Positions 9,835 to 18,589 of a DNA stretch of 64,000 bases are shown piece after piece. The stretch is from Terrabacter tumescens (lineage in GTDB: Bacteria; Actinomycetota; Actinomycetes; Actinomycetales; Dermatophilaceae). The stretch lies in contig NZ_BMNZ01000001.1 in the NCBI RefSeq assembly GCF_014646815.1, forward strand, positions 558,001-622,000, written 5' to 3'. Below the pieces are notes generated by a model. The model worked only from the letters and a program-made list of their open reading frames with translations, was not told the DNA's origin and did no database searches. The translations under genes were made by a program, and so were the position numbers. Every line of letters starts with the position of its first letter. Positions within the stretch are counted from its first letter, which is position 1.

Positions 9835-10527
9835 TCAGTGCTGTTCGCGCGCCGCGTGCTCGCCGGTCGCGTGCTCGCTGCCCGCCCGCCCGCGACGGAG
9901 GCGCCGCACGACGAGCCAGCCGAGCAGGCCCACCACGGCGACCCGGACGACCCAGTCCAGGACCGACGAGTACTGGTCGACGAGCTCGTACCGCGACCCG
10001 AGCACCCAGCCGAGCCCGATGAGCAGCCCGTTCCACAGGGCGCTCCCGGCGACCGTGAAGACGGAGAACCGCACGAGCGGCATGCGGACGGCGCCGGCGG
10101 GCAGCGAGACGAGGCTGCGCACGCCCGGCACGAGCCGGCCGAGGAAGATCGACCGCCTGCCGTGGTCGGTGAACCACTCCGTCGCACGCTCGAAGTCGTG
10201 CCGGTCGACGAGGGGGAGTCGCGCGCAGACGTCGATGGCCCGATCCTGCCCGAGCCGGGCCGCCAGCAGGTAGAGCGTGAGGGCACCGAGGTAGGAGCCG
10301 ATCGTGCTCGTCACGAGCAGCAGCGTCAGGCCCAGGCCGCCCTGGCGGGCGATGAAGCCCGCGAGCGGGAGCACGACCTCGCTGGGGATGGGCGGGACGA
10401 CCGTCTCGAGGAAGGTCAGCGCACCGACGCCCCACTCGCCGAGGGACTGGATGACGCGGTACGCGATGCCGACGAGCCCGGAGAGCTCCGCGGGAGGCTG
10501 GGTCTCGAGGAGCGCGGGGGTGCCCAT
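9835..10527 (-). CDS. DedA family membrane protein
   Basis: The 230-aa protein has the DedA/SNARE-associated pattern: ETVVPPIPSEVVLPLAGFIA near the N-terminus, a conserved RFVPGVR-like segment (FLGRLVPGVRSLVSLPAG) in the middle and four to five hydrophobic segments. DedA proteins are linked to lipid-carrier or phospholipid flipping and envelope homeostasis. The substrate here is unknown. GAGAGG stands about 10 bases before the chosen ATG. The basic C-terminal tail (RRLRRGRAG) is normal for the family. It is divergent from cgoX, with 67 bases between the starts. Confidence 0.92.
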   Translation of the reverse strand: MGTPALLETQPPAELSGLVGIAYRVIQSLGEWGVGALTFLETVVPPIPSEVVLPLAGFIARQGGLGLTLLLVTSTIGSYLGALTLYLLAARLGQDRAIDVCARLPLVDRHDFERATEWFTDHGRRSIFLGRLVPGVRSLVSLPAGAVRMPLVRFSVFTVAGSALWNGLLIGLGWVLGSRYELVDQYSSVLDWVVRVAVVGLLGWLVVRRLRRGRAGSEHATGEHAAREQH

Positions 10528-10594
10528 GCGCCAAGCCTCTCCCATGGGCAGGGGCTCGACCAAACCGCTCGGGCCGGGATGGGAGAGTGGCGCC

Positions 10595-11977
10595 ATGGTC
10601 AGGACGGTCGCGGTCATCGGCGGGGGCATCAGCGGGCTCTCGGCCGCGTGGGAGCTCAGCAGCCACGACGCGGACGTGTCGGTGACGGTCCTAGAGGGCT
10701 CGGACCGGCTCGGGGGCAAGCTGCGCCTCGAGGACGTCGGCGGCCACCGCATCGACGTCGGCGCCGAGTCGGTCCTGGCCCGCAGGCCGGAGGCGCTGAC
10801 CCTCTTCGAGCAGCTCGGCGTCGCGGGCCTCGTCACCCACCCCGGGCCTGCCGGTGCAGCGATCGTCTCGAGGGGCAGGCGGTGGCCGATGCCGCGCGGC
10901 ACCCTCATGGGGGTGCCCTCGGACCCCGAGTCGGTGCGGGGCCTGCTCACCGACGAGGAGGTGGAGCGGCTCGCCCACGAGGTCGTGGCCGGACCGGTGC
11001 CCGGCGACGTCTCGGTGGGGGACCTCGTCGACTCCCGGCTCGGCGCCGCCGTGACCGACCGCCTGGTCGAGCCGCTGCTGGCCGGCGTCTACGCGGGACA
11101 TGCCCGTGAGATCTCCGCGGAGCAGGCCGTGCCGGCGCTCGCCGCCGCCGCGCACGAGGGGCGTCCTCTGCTCGAGGTGGCGCGGTCCGCGGCCGAGGCT
11201 GCCGCGAGCGGGCCGCTCGCGGGCCGGCCCGTCTTCGCCACGCTCGACGGCGGGCTCGGGACGCTGCCCGAGGTGCTCGAGCGTGAGCTCCTCGCGGCCG
11301 GCGTCCGGATCCGGAAGGGCTCGATGGCACGCGGGCTGCGCCGCGACGGGGAGGGCTGGGTCGTCTCGACCGGACCCACGACCGAGGTGGTCGACGAACG
11401 TTTCGACGCGGTCGTCGTGGCCGTGCCGGCCGCACCCGCCTCCCGTCTGCTCCGCGACGTCGCACCAGCCGCCGCCGCGGCGCTCGCGGGCGTCGAGTAC
11501 GCGTCCATGGCAATCGTGACGCTCGCCCTCGAGGGACCGTCCCCGGCGGTCCTCGACGGGAGCGGCTTCCTCGTGCCTCCCACCGAGGCGCTGACGATCA
11601 AGGCGTCCACCTTCAGCTCGGTCAAGTGGCCCTGGCTGGCCGCCGCCCACCCCGACCGCACGTTCCTGCGGGCCTCGGTGGGGCGCCACCGTGAGGAGTC
11701 GACCCTCCAGCGATCCGACGACGAGCTCGTCACCGTGGCACTCGACGACCTGCGCACCGTGCTCGGTCCCGGGATGCCAGGTCCCGTGGCCACGCACGTG
11801 CAGCGCTGGGGCGGAGGACTGCCGCAGTATGCCGTGGGGCACCGTGCCCGACTGGCGCCGACCCGCGCTCTGCCGCCGGCGCTCGCCCTGTGCGGGGCGG
11901 CCTACGACGGGGTCGGGATCCCGGCCTGCATCGCTTCCGGACGGGCGGCCGCCCGGGCGGTCCTGGACGGCGACTGA
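10595..11977 (+). CDS. cgoX: Coproporphyrinogen III oxidase, CgoX (HemY/HemG-type flavoprotein)
   Basis: The 460-aa FAD enzyme has an N-terminal dinucleotide motif (GGGISGLSAAWEL), the DRLGGKLRL segment that follows in protoporphyrinogen/coproporphyrinogen oxidases, and a C-terminal FAD-binding stretch (CGAAYDGVGIPACIASGRAAA). Because chdC is directly downstream (42 bases), the substrate is most likely coproporphyrinogen III, oxidised to coproporphyrin III in the Gram-positive haem pathway. A GGGAGAG ribosome-binding site lies before the ATG. Automated pipelines would probably name it protoporphyrinogen oxidase HemG/HemY. Confidence 0.93.
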   Translation: MVRTVAVIGGGISGLSAAWELSSHDADVSVTVLEGSDRLGGKLRLEDVGGHRIDVGAESVLARRPEALTLFEQLGVAGLVTHPGPAGAAIVSRGRRWPMPRGTLMGVPSDPESVRGLLTDEEVERLAHEVVAGPVPGDVSVGDLVDSRLGAAVTDRLVEPLLAGVYAGHAREISAEQAVPALAAAAHEGRPLLEVARSAAEAAASGPLAGRPVFATLDGGLGTLPEVLERELLAAGVRIRKGSMARGLRRDGEGWVVSTGPTTEVVDERFDAVVVAVPAAPASRLLRDVAPAAAAALAGVEYASMAIVTLALEGPSPAVLDGSGFLVPPTEALTIKASTFSSVKWPWLAAAHPDRTFLRASVGRHREESTLQRSDDELVTVALDDLRTVLGPGMPGPVATHVQRWGGGLPQYAVGHRARLAPTRALPPALALCGAAYDGVGIPACIASGRAAARAVLDGD

Positions 11978-12019
11978 CCCGCTGCTCGGCGCCCTCGGCC
12001 CGCGAGGGATGATGGGGGC

Positions 12020-12721
12020 ATGAGCGAGCGCCTGACCCCGACCCAGATGCGAGAGATCAACGACACCATCCGCTACTGCATGTGGTCGGTGTTCAGCAGC
12101 GTCACCCCCCTCGGCGACGACCGCGCCAAGGTGCTGGCCGAGCTCGAGACCTTCCTGGCCGACCTCGCCGAGGAGGGCGTCGTGGTGCGCGGCCTCTATG
12201 ACGTCGCCGGCCTGCGCGGCGACGCCGACTTCATGGTCTGGTGGCACGCCGAGACCATCGAGCAGCTGCAGTCCGCCTACCACCGCCTCCTGCGCACCGA
12301 GCTCGGCCAGCACCTCGAGCCGGTCTGGAGCAACGCTGCCCTGCACCGTCCGGCGGAGTTCAACAAGAGCCACATCCCGGCGTTCATGGCCGACGAGGTC
12401 GCCCGCAAGTACATCTGCGTCTACCCCTTCGTCCGCTCCTACGAGTGGTACCTCCTCGAGGACGGCGAGCGCCGCGACATGCTGCGCGAGCACGGCCAGA
12501 TGGCCCGGGACTTCCCGGACGTGCGGGCCAACACCATCGCCTCGTTCGCGCTGGGCGACTACGAGTGGCTGCTGGCCTTCGAGGCCGATGAGCTGCACCG
12601 CATCGTGGACCTCATGCGCGAGCTGCGTGCCTCACGGGCCCGTCGGCACGTGCGTGAGGAGATCCCGTTCTTCACCGGTCCGAAGGTCGAGCCCGCCGAG
12701 CTGGTCGCCAACCTGCGCTGA
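12020..12721 (+). CDS. chdC: Coproheme decarboxylase ChdC (HemQ)
   Basis: This 233-aa protein of the chlorite-dismutase superfamily carries out the last step of coproporphyrin-dependent haem synthesis, decarboxylating coproheme to haem b. Conserved features are the N-terminal RYCMWSVFS, the core [19 protein letters not shown], the haem-ligand region [11 protein letters not shown] and [12 protein letters not shown]. Length and order fit HemQ rather than true chlorite dismutase. It follows cgoX on the same strand. The ferrochelatase of the pathway is not in this window. Confidence 0.95.
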   Translation: MSERLTPTQMREINDTIRYCMWSVFSSVTPLGDDRAKVLAELETFLADLAEEGVVVRGLYDVAGLRGDADFMVWWHAETIEQLQSAYHRLLRTELGQHLEPVWSNAALHRPAEFNKSHIPAFMADEVARKYICVYPFVRSYEWYLLEDGERRDMLREHGQMARDFPDVRANTIASFALGDYEWLLAFEADELHRIVDLMRELRASRARRHVREEIPFFTGPKVEPAELVANLR

Positions 12722-12763
12722 CGCGCGGGGACGCCGCCGGATCCGGCGAGGGCGGAGCGACCG

Positions 12764-13153
12764 TCAGTCGTCGAAGTTCCTGGCGATCACGGCCAGTGCC
12801 GGGATGAGCAGGAACCACCACCAGCGCCCGGTCCAGAGGAAGAGCGCGACGGCGATGAAGGGCGAGAGTCCGACGAGCGCCCGGGCGGTCCTGGCCCGCG
12901 CGGACCCCGGCGCGGCCGGCTGCACCTCGCCGGCGGACGGACGGGACAGCGCGGCCTGCTCAGGCTTCGGCCGCGGCTCGGGCAGGTCGACGAAGAGCTC
13001 GGTGAGGTCGCGCCGGACGACGGCATCGGTGGCGCGGCCGCGACGGTCCTCGTAGACGTTCGCGTCGAGCCGTCCGGCCGCGTGGTGCTCCGCCAGCGCG
13101 GCGAGCGCCTGCTCGCGCTCGGCGCTGCCGATCCTGATGTCCCCGTCGTCCAT
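12764..13153 (-). CDS. DUF1707 (SHOCT-like) membrane protein
   Basis: The 129-aa protein starts with a DUF1707 domain (IRIGSAEREQALAALAEH... through ATDAVVRRDLTELFVDLP), a roughly 50-residue module common in actinobacterial membrane and regulatory proteins. A Pro/Ala linker and two hydrophobic segments (ALVGLSPFIAVALFLWTG and WWWFLLIPALAVIA) follow. The function is unknown and no partner is evident. The start at 13153 is preceded on its strand by the msrB terminator stem. Confidence 0.85.
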   Translation of the reverse strand: MDDGDIRIGSAEREQALAALAEHHAAGRLDANVYEDRRGRATDAVVRRDLTELFVDLPEPRPKPEQAALSRPSAGEVQPAAPGSARARTARALVGLSPFIAVALFLWTGRWWWFLLIPALAVIARNFDD

Positions 13154-13164
13154 GTCCCAAAGTT

Positions 13165-13204
13165 AGCCCGAGGGCGGCGTGACGAGTCACGCCGCCCTCG
13201 GGCT
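13165..13204 (-). terminator. Terminator stem-loop after msrB
   Basis: A perfect 18-bp inverted repeat (arms 13165-13182 and 13187-13204, loop CGAG) lies 25 bases past the msrB stop, with a short T-rich patch beyond (reading AACTTTGG on the minus strand). It separates msrB from the DUF1707 start. Confidence 0.8.
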
Positions 13205-13228
13205 CAGGTGGGCTGTCCGCCCTGGCGA

Positions 13229-13672
13229 TCAGGCCTGCTGTCCCGCGTCGTCCGGCTCGAGACGGAGCGAGATCGAGTTGATGCAGTAGCGCTGGTCAGT
13301 CGGGGTGTCGTAGCCCTCGCCCTCGAAGACGTGACCGAGGTGGGACCCGCAGTTGGCGCAGCGGACCTCGACGCGCTTCATCCCGAAGGTGCGGTCCTCG
13401 ATGTACTCGACCGTGTCGCCGGCGAGGGGCGAGTAGAAGGACGGCCAACCGCAGTGCGACTCGAACTTCGTGTCGCTGCGGAACAGCTCGGTGCCGCAGG
13501 CGCGACACGAGTAGACGCCCTTGGTCTTCGTGTCGGTGTACTCACCGCGGAACGCCGGCTCGGTCCCGGCCTGTCGGAGCACCTTGTACTCCGCGGGCGT
13601 CAGGACGGCGCGCCACTCCTCGTCGGTGCGCTGGACGGCATACGGCTTGTCGGAGGTGTCGTGGTGGCTCAT
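13229..13672 (-). CDS. msrB: Peptide-methionine (R)-S-oxide reductase
   Basis: This 147-aa MsrB reduces methionine-R-sulfoxide in oxidised proteins. It has both zinc-binding CxxC pairs (CRACG and CANCG), the HCGWPSF substrate segment and the catalytic Cys in QRYCINSISLRL. The ATG at 13672 gives the canonical length; an upstream in-frame extension is not conserved. It is a single-gene transcription unit closed by a strong stem-loop. Confidence 0.96.
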   Translation of the reverse strand: MSHHDTSDKPYAVQRTDEEWRAVLTPAEYKVLRQAGTEPAFRGEYTDTKTKGVYSCRACGTELFRSDTKFESHCGWPSFYSPLAGDTVEYIEDRTFGMKRVEVRCANCGSHLGHVFEGEGYDTPTDQRYCINSISLRLEPDDAGQQA

Positions 13673-13789
13673 GTCCTGACCAACGCCACGTCGCCCGTGT
13701 TTGTGCCCGGCACGGGTGCGCCGCGGTCTTACGGCGCGCTTACGCCGCCACGCGGGTGCTCGTGCGCGCGAGGACACCCCATGCACGGC

Positions 13790-13823
13790 CACGAGGGGCC
13801 CCGGAGAACCGGGACCCCTCGTG
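13790..13823 (-). terminator. Terminator stem-loop after the VWA gene
   Basis: A 15-bp stem with one mismatch and an AGAA loop lies 46 bases beyond the stop of the VWA-domain gene on the minus strand. Confidence 0.7.
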
Positions 13824-13868
13824 CCGGTCAGGCTCGCGTGGAGCCTGCCGAGGTGACTCTCGCGTGCG

Positions 13869-15188
13869 TCACTTCTTGTTGGGCGGGACCGTGCAGGCAG
13901 CGGTGGCGGTGTTGCCCGCGGCGTCCGTGGCGGTCACGAGCAGGTCACCGCGCACCGTGACGTGCCAGTCGACCATGCCCGAGAACGGCACGGAGGACGG
14001 CGTCGCACCGGGTGCCTGCGTCAGCTTGATGTAGGTGCCCGGGGCATAGGGGCCGAAGCTCGCGCCCGTAGCCGTGTCCGACACCGTCACCATCGTGCCC
14101 GGCAGGTTGTCCGCAGCCACGAGCTGGTAGAAGCCGGCCTTCTTGTAGCCGGGAGGCGTCACGCCGTCGGGGTTGACACCCGGACCGCACGAGACGGTCG
14201 GCGGCGTCACGTCGTTGACCTTGATGGTGACGGTCTGGACGAACTCTGGGCCGGCCTCTGCGCCGTTGACGAGGAACGTCGTCGTGCACGTCAGGGTCGC
14301 GCCCTGGGTCGCGCCCGAAGCGACGGTGATCGCCTCGTCGAGCACGACGGCCTCGCCGCTCGTCACCGTCTGGGGGAGCGCGGGCGAGAACGCGATCGAC
14401 AGACCCGCGTCGCACGAGACGTCGGCCGTGACCTCCGCGGGCAGGTTGCTCAGCCCGGCAAGGATCGCGTCGGCGACGCCGGCCTCGGCGACGCTCGGGA
14501 AGAACTGGCCTCCCGTGGCGCCGGTGATGGCCGTCGCCTGGCCGCCGTTGTCCAGTCCGTTGCCGGCGCCCGAGTCGACGTTGATGGCGATGACCTTGGC
14601 CGAGACGCCCTGGAGCGAGGCGATCGCGTCGGCGAGGGTGTGGCCCTCGCTGGGGTCGTGGCCGTTGGAGTCACCGAACCAGGCGACGGCCCGCGTGGAC
14701 CCCGACCGGAACGCGACCTGGTCGCCCCCGGACCCGATCTGCCACAGCGCGTTGAGCTGGGCCTCGGGGGTGTCGCCACCGTTGCAGAGCACGATGCTGT
14801 TGACGGCGTTCACGGCGTCGGTCTTGCTCGAGGTCAGCTGCTGCACGAGGCTGAAGGGCGTCTCGCCCGTGTCGCAGTAGGCGACGACGGCGAACTCGGC
14901 GTCAGGCTGGGCGGCCTGGACCGCGTCGATGACGCCGCCCATCTTGGCCTTGACGTCGTCGATGGCCCCGCCCATGCTGCCGGTCCGGTCGACGACGAGG
15001 ACGATGTCGGGCTTGGGCGGGATCTCAGGGGTCGTGACGGTCTTGGTGACGTGGACGGTGGCGCCCGGGTCGGCCGAGGAGTCGTAGGTGGCCGGGCTGA
15101 CGCCGGCCCCCAGGGCGATGCCCGGTGTGGCGACGAGCGCCCCGGCTGCCGCGATGCTGAGCACGCTGCGGCGCATGGCGTTGAACAC
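13869..15188 (-). CDS. Secreted von Willebrand factor A-domain protein
   Basis: The 439-aa product starts with a signal peptide (RRSVLSIAAAGALVATPGIALGAG), followed by a VWA domain with a MIDAS-like motif (VLVVDRTGSMGG, near residue 65) and further metal-site loops (GDSNGHDPSEG). The C-terminal half looks like Ig/Ca-x-beta-type beta domains (DATDAAGNTATAAC). A role in binding a host, matrix or substrate ligand is possible but unknown. I chose the GTG at 15188 because AAAGGGGA precedes it at good spacing. An ATG four codons in is the alternative. No sortase motif or anchor is seen at the C-terminus (VPPNKK). Confidence 0.85.
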   Translation of the reverse strand: MFNAMRRSVLSIAAAGALVATPGIALGAGVSPATYDSSADPGATVHVTKTVTTPEIPPKPDIVLVVDRTGSMGGAIDDVKAKMGGVIDAVQAAQPDAEFAVVAYCDTGETPFSLVQQLTSSKTDAVNAVNSIVLCNGGDTPEAQLNALWQIGSGGDQVAFRSGSTRAVAWFGDSNGHDPSEGHTLADAIASLQGVSAKVIAINVDSGAGNGLDNGGQATAITGATGGQFFPSVAEAGVADAILAGLSNLPAEVTADVSCDAGLSIAFSPALPQTVTSGEAVVLDEAITVASGATQGATLTCTTTFLVNGAEAGPEFVQTVTIKVNDVTPPTVSCGPGVNPDGVTPPGYKKAGFYQLVAADNLPGTMVTVSDTATGASFGPYAPGTYIKLTQAPGATPSSVPFSGMVDWHVTVRGDLLVTATDAAGNTATAACTVPPNKK

Positions 15189-15519
15189 GGTGGTCCCCTT
15201 TCGTGGGAACGAGACGGTGAGAAGCGGTGCGCGGATGCCCCTCGCACCCCGAGACAGCCCGTGGCCGTGACCCCCGAAACGGGCCCACCGGGCTGTGACC
15301 GGCCCGTCGACCGCCCGGACCGGGGAACGGTCGAGGGTTCGGCTGCCGCCGCTCGTGATGCCCCCGAGGCTCCCGAAGGACGGAGCGTCGGGCTGTCCGA
15401 TTTGATACACATGTCGCCAGCCGTCTTCGTTGTCGTCTTCGTGGGGGCTTCGTGGTCCGTGCCCCGGCGCGCCCGGCCCCTTGCGGCGGCGGCGGCGGGT
15501 CCTTTGCGACGATGAGCCC
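15189..15519. other. 331-bp intergenic region between divergent genes
   Basis: This holds the promoters of the minus-strand VWA gene and the plus-strand hydrolase. An interrupted inverted repeat (ACAGCCCGTGG at 15254 with CCACCGGGCTGT at 15285) could form a structured 5' leader for the VWA mRNA. GATTTGATACACAT near 15400 contains a possible -10 element. I see no open frame with coding character and no known riboswitch. Confidence 0.4.
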
Positions 15520-16734
15520 GTGCAGGTGCGCCGTCTGGTCTCGCGTCCGGTGCTCGTGGCGGCGGCTGCGGGCACCGGGTCGGTGCTGGGTGCTGCTGGT
15601 GGCTCGGTGGCCGCGGCGGCGTACTTCGCCCGCAAGGTGATCACGCCCGACGAGCTGCAGCCCGACGACGTCGAGATCCTGCGACACGACGGCGAGAGCG
15701 TCACCTTCGCCGTGACGCCCGAGACGGTCGTACCCGGCCGCTACGGCGTGTGGCTCGACGGGGGAGCGGGCCACGCCCGGGTGGGCGACATCATCTCCTC
15801 GGACACCACGTCGGTGACCCGTCGGCTGCTGTCCGTCGACCGGGGTCTGCTCGAGGTGGGGCCGGCCCGCTGGAACCAGTACTACTTCTGGGACCGGCCG
15901 TCGGTCAGCCTCGGCCTGCCCGACGAGGACGTCAGCATCCTGTCCGACGTGGGGCCGCTGCCGGGATGGCTCGTGCGTCCCGAGGGCGGCCGCACCGGCG
16001 CCGACTGGGCCGTCCTCGTGCACGGCCGCGGCGCGCGCAAGGAGGAGACGCTGCGTGCCGTCCCCGTCCTGCGCGAGGGCGGGTGGACGAGCCTCGTCGC
16101 GGCCTACCGCAACGACCGCGACGCACCCCGAGGGCCGGACGGCCGCTACAACCTCGGGCTGTCGGAGTGGCGCGACGTCGAGGCGGCCATGGGGTATGCC
16201 GTGTCGCACGGTGCGCGGCGCATCCTCCTGGTCGGGTGGTCCATGGGTGGGGCGATCGTGCTCCAGGCGCTCGACCATTCGCCGCTCTCGAGCCACGTCG
16301 TCGGCGTGGTCCTCGACTCGCCCGTCGTCGACTGGGGTGTCGTGCTGCGCCACCACGGCCGTCTGCACGGGATGCCCGGTCCGCTCGTGCGGATGGCCAC
16401 CGGCCTGCTGGGCTCGCGTCGTAGCCGACGCCTCGTCGGCGTGCGTGAGCCCATCGACGTGGCTCGCACCGACTGGGTCGCGCGCGCTGACGAGCTGAGC
16501 CATCCCGTGCTCGTCATCGCCTCGGACGGTGACGACTTCGTCCCGATCGGCCCGGCGGTGGGCCTCGCCGGCCGGCGTCCGGACCTCGTGCGCCTCGAGC
16601 GCTGGGACACCGCCCGCCACTGCCGCGAGTGGAACTACGACCCCGAGCGGTGGGAGCGCGTGTTGCGCGAGTTCGTCGAGAACCGCCCGGCTGGCTTCAG
16701 CCCCCCGGGCGGCGGACGAACCAGCGGCCCATGA
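15520..16734 (+). CDS. Alpha/beta-hydrolase with N-terminal membrane anchor or signal
   Basis: The 404-aa protein begins with a hydrophobic stretch (PVLVAAAAGTGSVLGAAGGS), so the catalytic domain is probably outside the cytoplasm or membrane-tethered. The nucleophile elbow GWSMGG is near residue 240. A candidate catalytic Asp lies in ASDGDDFVP and a His in TARHCREW near the C-terminus, giving the Ser-Asp-His triad of the serine-hydrolase fold. Substrate unknown. The start is GTG at 15520, with a second GTG two codons later. Its last 38 bases overlap the convergent RibD-like gene. Confidence 0.85.
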   Translation: MQVRRLVSRPVLVAAAAGTGSVLGAAGGSVAAAAYFARKVITPDELQPDDVEILRHDGESVTFAVTPETVVPGRYGVWLDGGAGHARVGDIISSDTTSVTRRLLSVDRGLLEVGPARWNQYYFWDRPSVSLGLPDEDVSILSDVGPLPGWLVRPEGGRTGADWAVLVHGRGARKEETLRAVPVLREGGWTSLVAAYRNDRDAPRGPDGRYNLGLSEWRDVEAAMGYAVSHGARRILLVGWSMGGAIVLQALDHSPLSSHVVGVVLDSPVVDWGVVLRHHGRLHGMPGPLVRMATGLLGSRRSRRLVGVREPIDVARTDWVARADELSHPVLVIASDGDDFVPIGPAVGLAGRRPDLVRLERWDTARHCREWNYDPERWERVLREFVENRPAGFSPPGGGRTSGP

Positions 16735-17449
16735 GGGTGCCGTCCTGCTCGACGAGCAGCCGCAGGTCGAGGTCGGTGGGCGTGGCGTCCGCTCCGACCG
16801 GACGGGGGTGCTCGCCCCCGACGACCTGAGGCGTGACGGTGAAGCACAGCTCGTCGAGCAGTCCGGCCGCGATGAACGAGCCGAGCAGGCTCGGGCCGCC
16901 CTCGGTGAGGACGTGGCTCCAGCCGCGATCGTGAAGTGCCGCAAGGAGGGTCGGGACGTCGAGCTCGTCGTCGCCGCAGACGACGACGTTGTCCTCGCCC
17001 AGGTCGCGTCGGGCCTGCGCGAGACCCGGGGCGGCGGCCGGGACGGCCAGCAGGACCCGGCCGTCGCGGCACCCCCTCAGGGTCGGCGGCACCTCGCCCC
17101 GGTTGCTGACCGCCACGAGGGGGAGCTGGTCCGGCAGGCCGCGCTCGCGCCGGTGCTCGACGAGTGGGCCATCCACGGAGAGAGGCGAATAGCCCTCGGC
17201 ACGGATGGTGCCCGCACCGACCACCACGACGTGGCTGAGCGCGCGCAGCACCTCGAACACCACGTGGTCCGCGTCGTTGTTGATCGATCCCGAGCGTCCG
17301 TCGGCGCCGGTCGCCGCGCCGTCGAGCGAGCTGACCATGTTGCAGCGCACCCACGGTCCCGGTGGGACGGCGTACGCCGTGAGGAGTGCCGCGGTGTCGA
17401 GGTCGGTCAGGGCGGCCAGGCCGGAACGGCCGGGGACGAGCAGACGCAT
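16697..17449 (-). CDS. RibD C-terminal-like pyrimidine/dihydrofolate reductase family protein
   Basis: This 250-aa protein belongs to the RibD C-terminal (bifunctional deaminase-reductase) family. Typical segments are VRCNMVSSLDGAATGADGRS near residue 35, VVVGAGTIRAEGY near 75 and LTEGGPSLLGSFIAAGLLDE near 190. It would reduce a pteridine or ribosylamino-pyrimidine with NADPH. Stand-alone members are common in actinobacteria and their substrates are mostly untested. There is no deaminase domain and no riboflavin genes are nearby. The 3' end overlaps the hydrolase gene. Confidence 0.85.
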   Translation of the reverse strand: MRLLVPGRSGLAALTDLDTAALLTAYAVPPGPWVRCNMVSSLDGAATGADGRSGSINNDADHVVFEVLRALSHVVVVGAGTIRAEGYSPLSVDGPLVEHRRERGLPDQLPLVAVSNRGEVPPTLRGCRDGRVLLAVPAAAPGLAQARRDLGEDNVVVCGDDELDVPTLLAALHDRGWSHVLTEGGPSLLGSFIAAGLLDELCFTVTPQVVGGEHPRPVGADATPTDLDLRLLVEQDGTLMGRWFVRRPGG

Positions 17450-17551
17450 GCGGCCCAGTATCGGCGACGGCGTCGCCCTGGGCGGGGACGCCATCGCGAT
17501 CGGGAGCCTCGCATCCCGTCGTGCCGCCCCGCGGTCGGGCAGGATGACGCC

Positions 17552-18544
17552 ATGGGCAAGGGCGCGAAGGGCAAGAAGTCCGGCAAGAAGTCCGAGAAGA
17601 AGTCGGGCAAGAATGCCGGCAAGATCGCGAGTGCGGTCTCCGCCGAAGAGGTGAAGGAGCAGGCGACCGAGGACGAGCAGATCGCCGAGCACGAGGCCGA
17701 GGCGGTCGGGGAGATCAAGGACGTCGTCAACGCGCTCCGGGTCGGCAAGGGCTTCGTGCTCGCGGACGTCGACACGAAGGGGACGCCGGGCTTCACCGGT
17801 GACAAGCTGGCGGGCAAGGCCGCGCTCAAGGCGTGCGAGGCCGAGCTGTCCGACCTGCTCGAGCGGCTCTTCGCCGAGTCCACGGCCGGAGCCCGCCGCT
17901 CCGTCCTGCTCGTGGTGCAGGGCATGGACACCTCTGGCAAGGGCGGCATCATGCGCCACGTCATCTCCGTCAACCCGCAGGGCGTCAAGGCGACCGCGTT
18001 CAAGGCGCCGACCAAGGAGGAGCTCGCGCACGACTTCCTGTGGCGCATCGAGAAGGCGCTGCCCGACGCCGGCGAGCTCGGCGTCTTCGACCGGTCGCAC
18101 TACGAGGACGTGCTCGTCGTTCGGGTGCACGATCTCGTGCCCGACGCGGTGTGGTCCAAGCGCTACGCCCAGATCAACGCCTTCGAGCGCCGTGCCATCG
18201 CGGCCGGCACGACGGTGGTCAAGGTGATGATGCACGTCTCCAAGGAGGAGCAGGGGGAGCGGCTCATGGAGCGGCTCGACCGTCCGGACAAGTACTACAA
18301 GTACAACCCCGGCGACGTCGACGAGCGGAGCCACTGGGGCGCGTACATGGAGGCCTACCAGGCGGTCCTCGACAAGACCTCGACCGTGGGCGCGCCGTGG
18401 CACGTCGTGCCCGCTGACCGCAAGTGGTACGCACGACTGGCCGTCCAGCAGCTCCTGCTGGAGACCCTGCGCGGCCTCAACCTGGAGTGGCCGCAGGCCG
18501 ACTTCGACGTCGCGGCGGAGAAGAAGCGGCTCGCGGCGAGCTGA
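17552..18544 (+). CDS. ppk2: PPK2-family polyphosphate kinase
   Basis: The 330-aa enzyme transfers phosphate between polyphosphate and nucleotides. Walker A is GMDTSGKGG (near residue 124), the Walker B/lid region is FDRSHYEDVLVVRVHD, and the NPGDVDERSHW stretch is typical of the family. The first 25 residues are very lysine-rich with a short KKSGKKSEKKSG repeat, not part of the catalytic fold and possibly binding polyphosphate or nucleic acid (inference). The class (AMP, NDP or NMP) cannot be set by eye. It is monocistronic. Confidence 0.92.
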   Translation: MGKGAKGKKSGKKSEKKSGKNAGKIASAVSAEEVKEQATEDEQIAEHEAEAVGEIKDVVNALRVGKGFVLADVDTKGTPGFTGDKLAGKAALKACEAELSDLLERLFAESTAGARRSVLLVVQGMDTSGKGGIMRHVISVNPQGVKATAFKAPTKEELAHDFLWRIEKALPDAGELGVFDRSHYEDVLVVRVHDLVPDAVWSKRYAQINAFERRAIAAGTTVVKVMMHVSKEEQGERLMERLDRPDKYYKYNPGDVDERSHWGAYMEAYQAVLDKTSTVGAPWHVVPADRKWYARLAVQQLLLETLRGLNLEWPQADFDVAAEKKRLAAS

Positions 18545-18589
18545 CCCGAGGGCTGTTGCGGCGCAACGGGACTCGCGTCCCGGGCCGGG

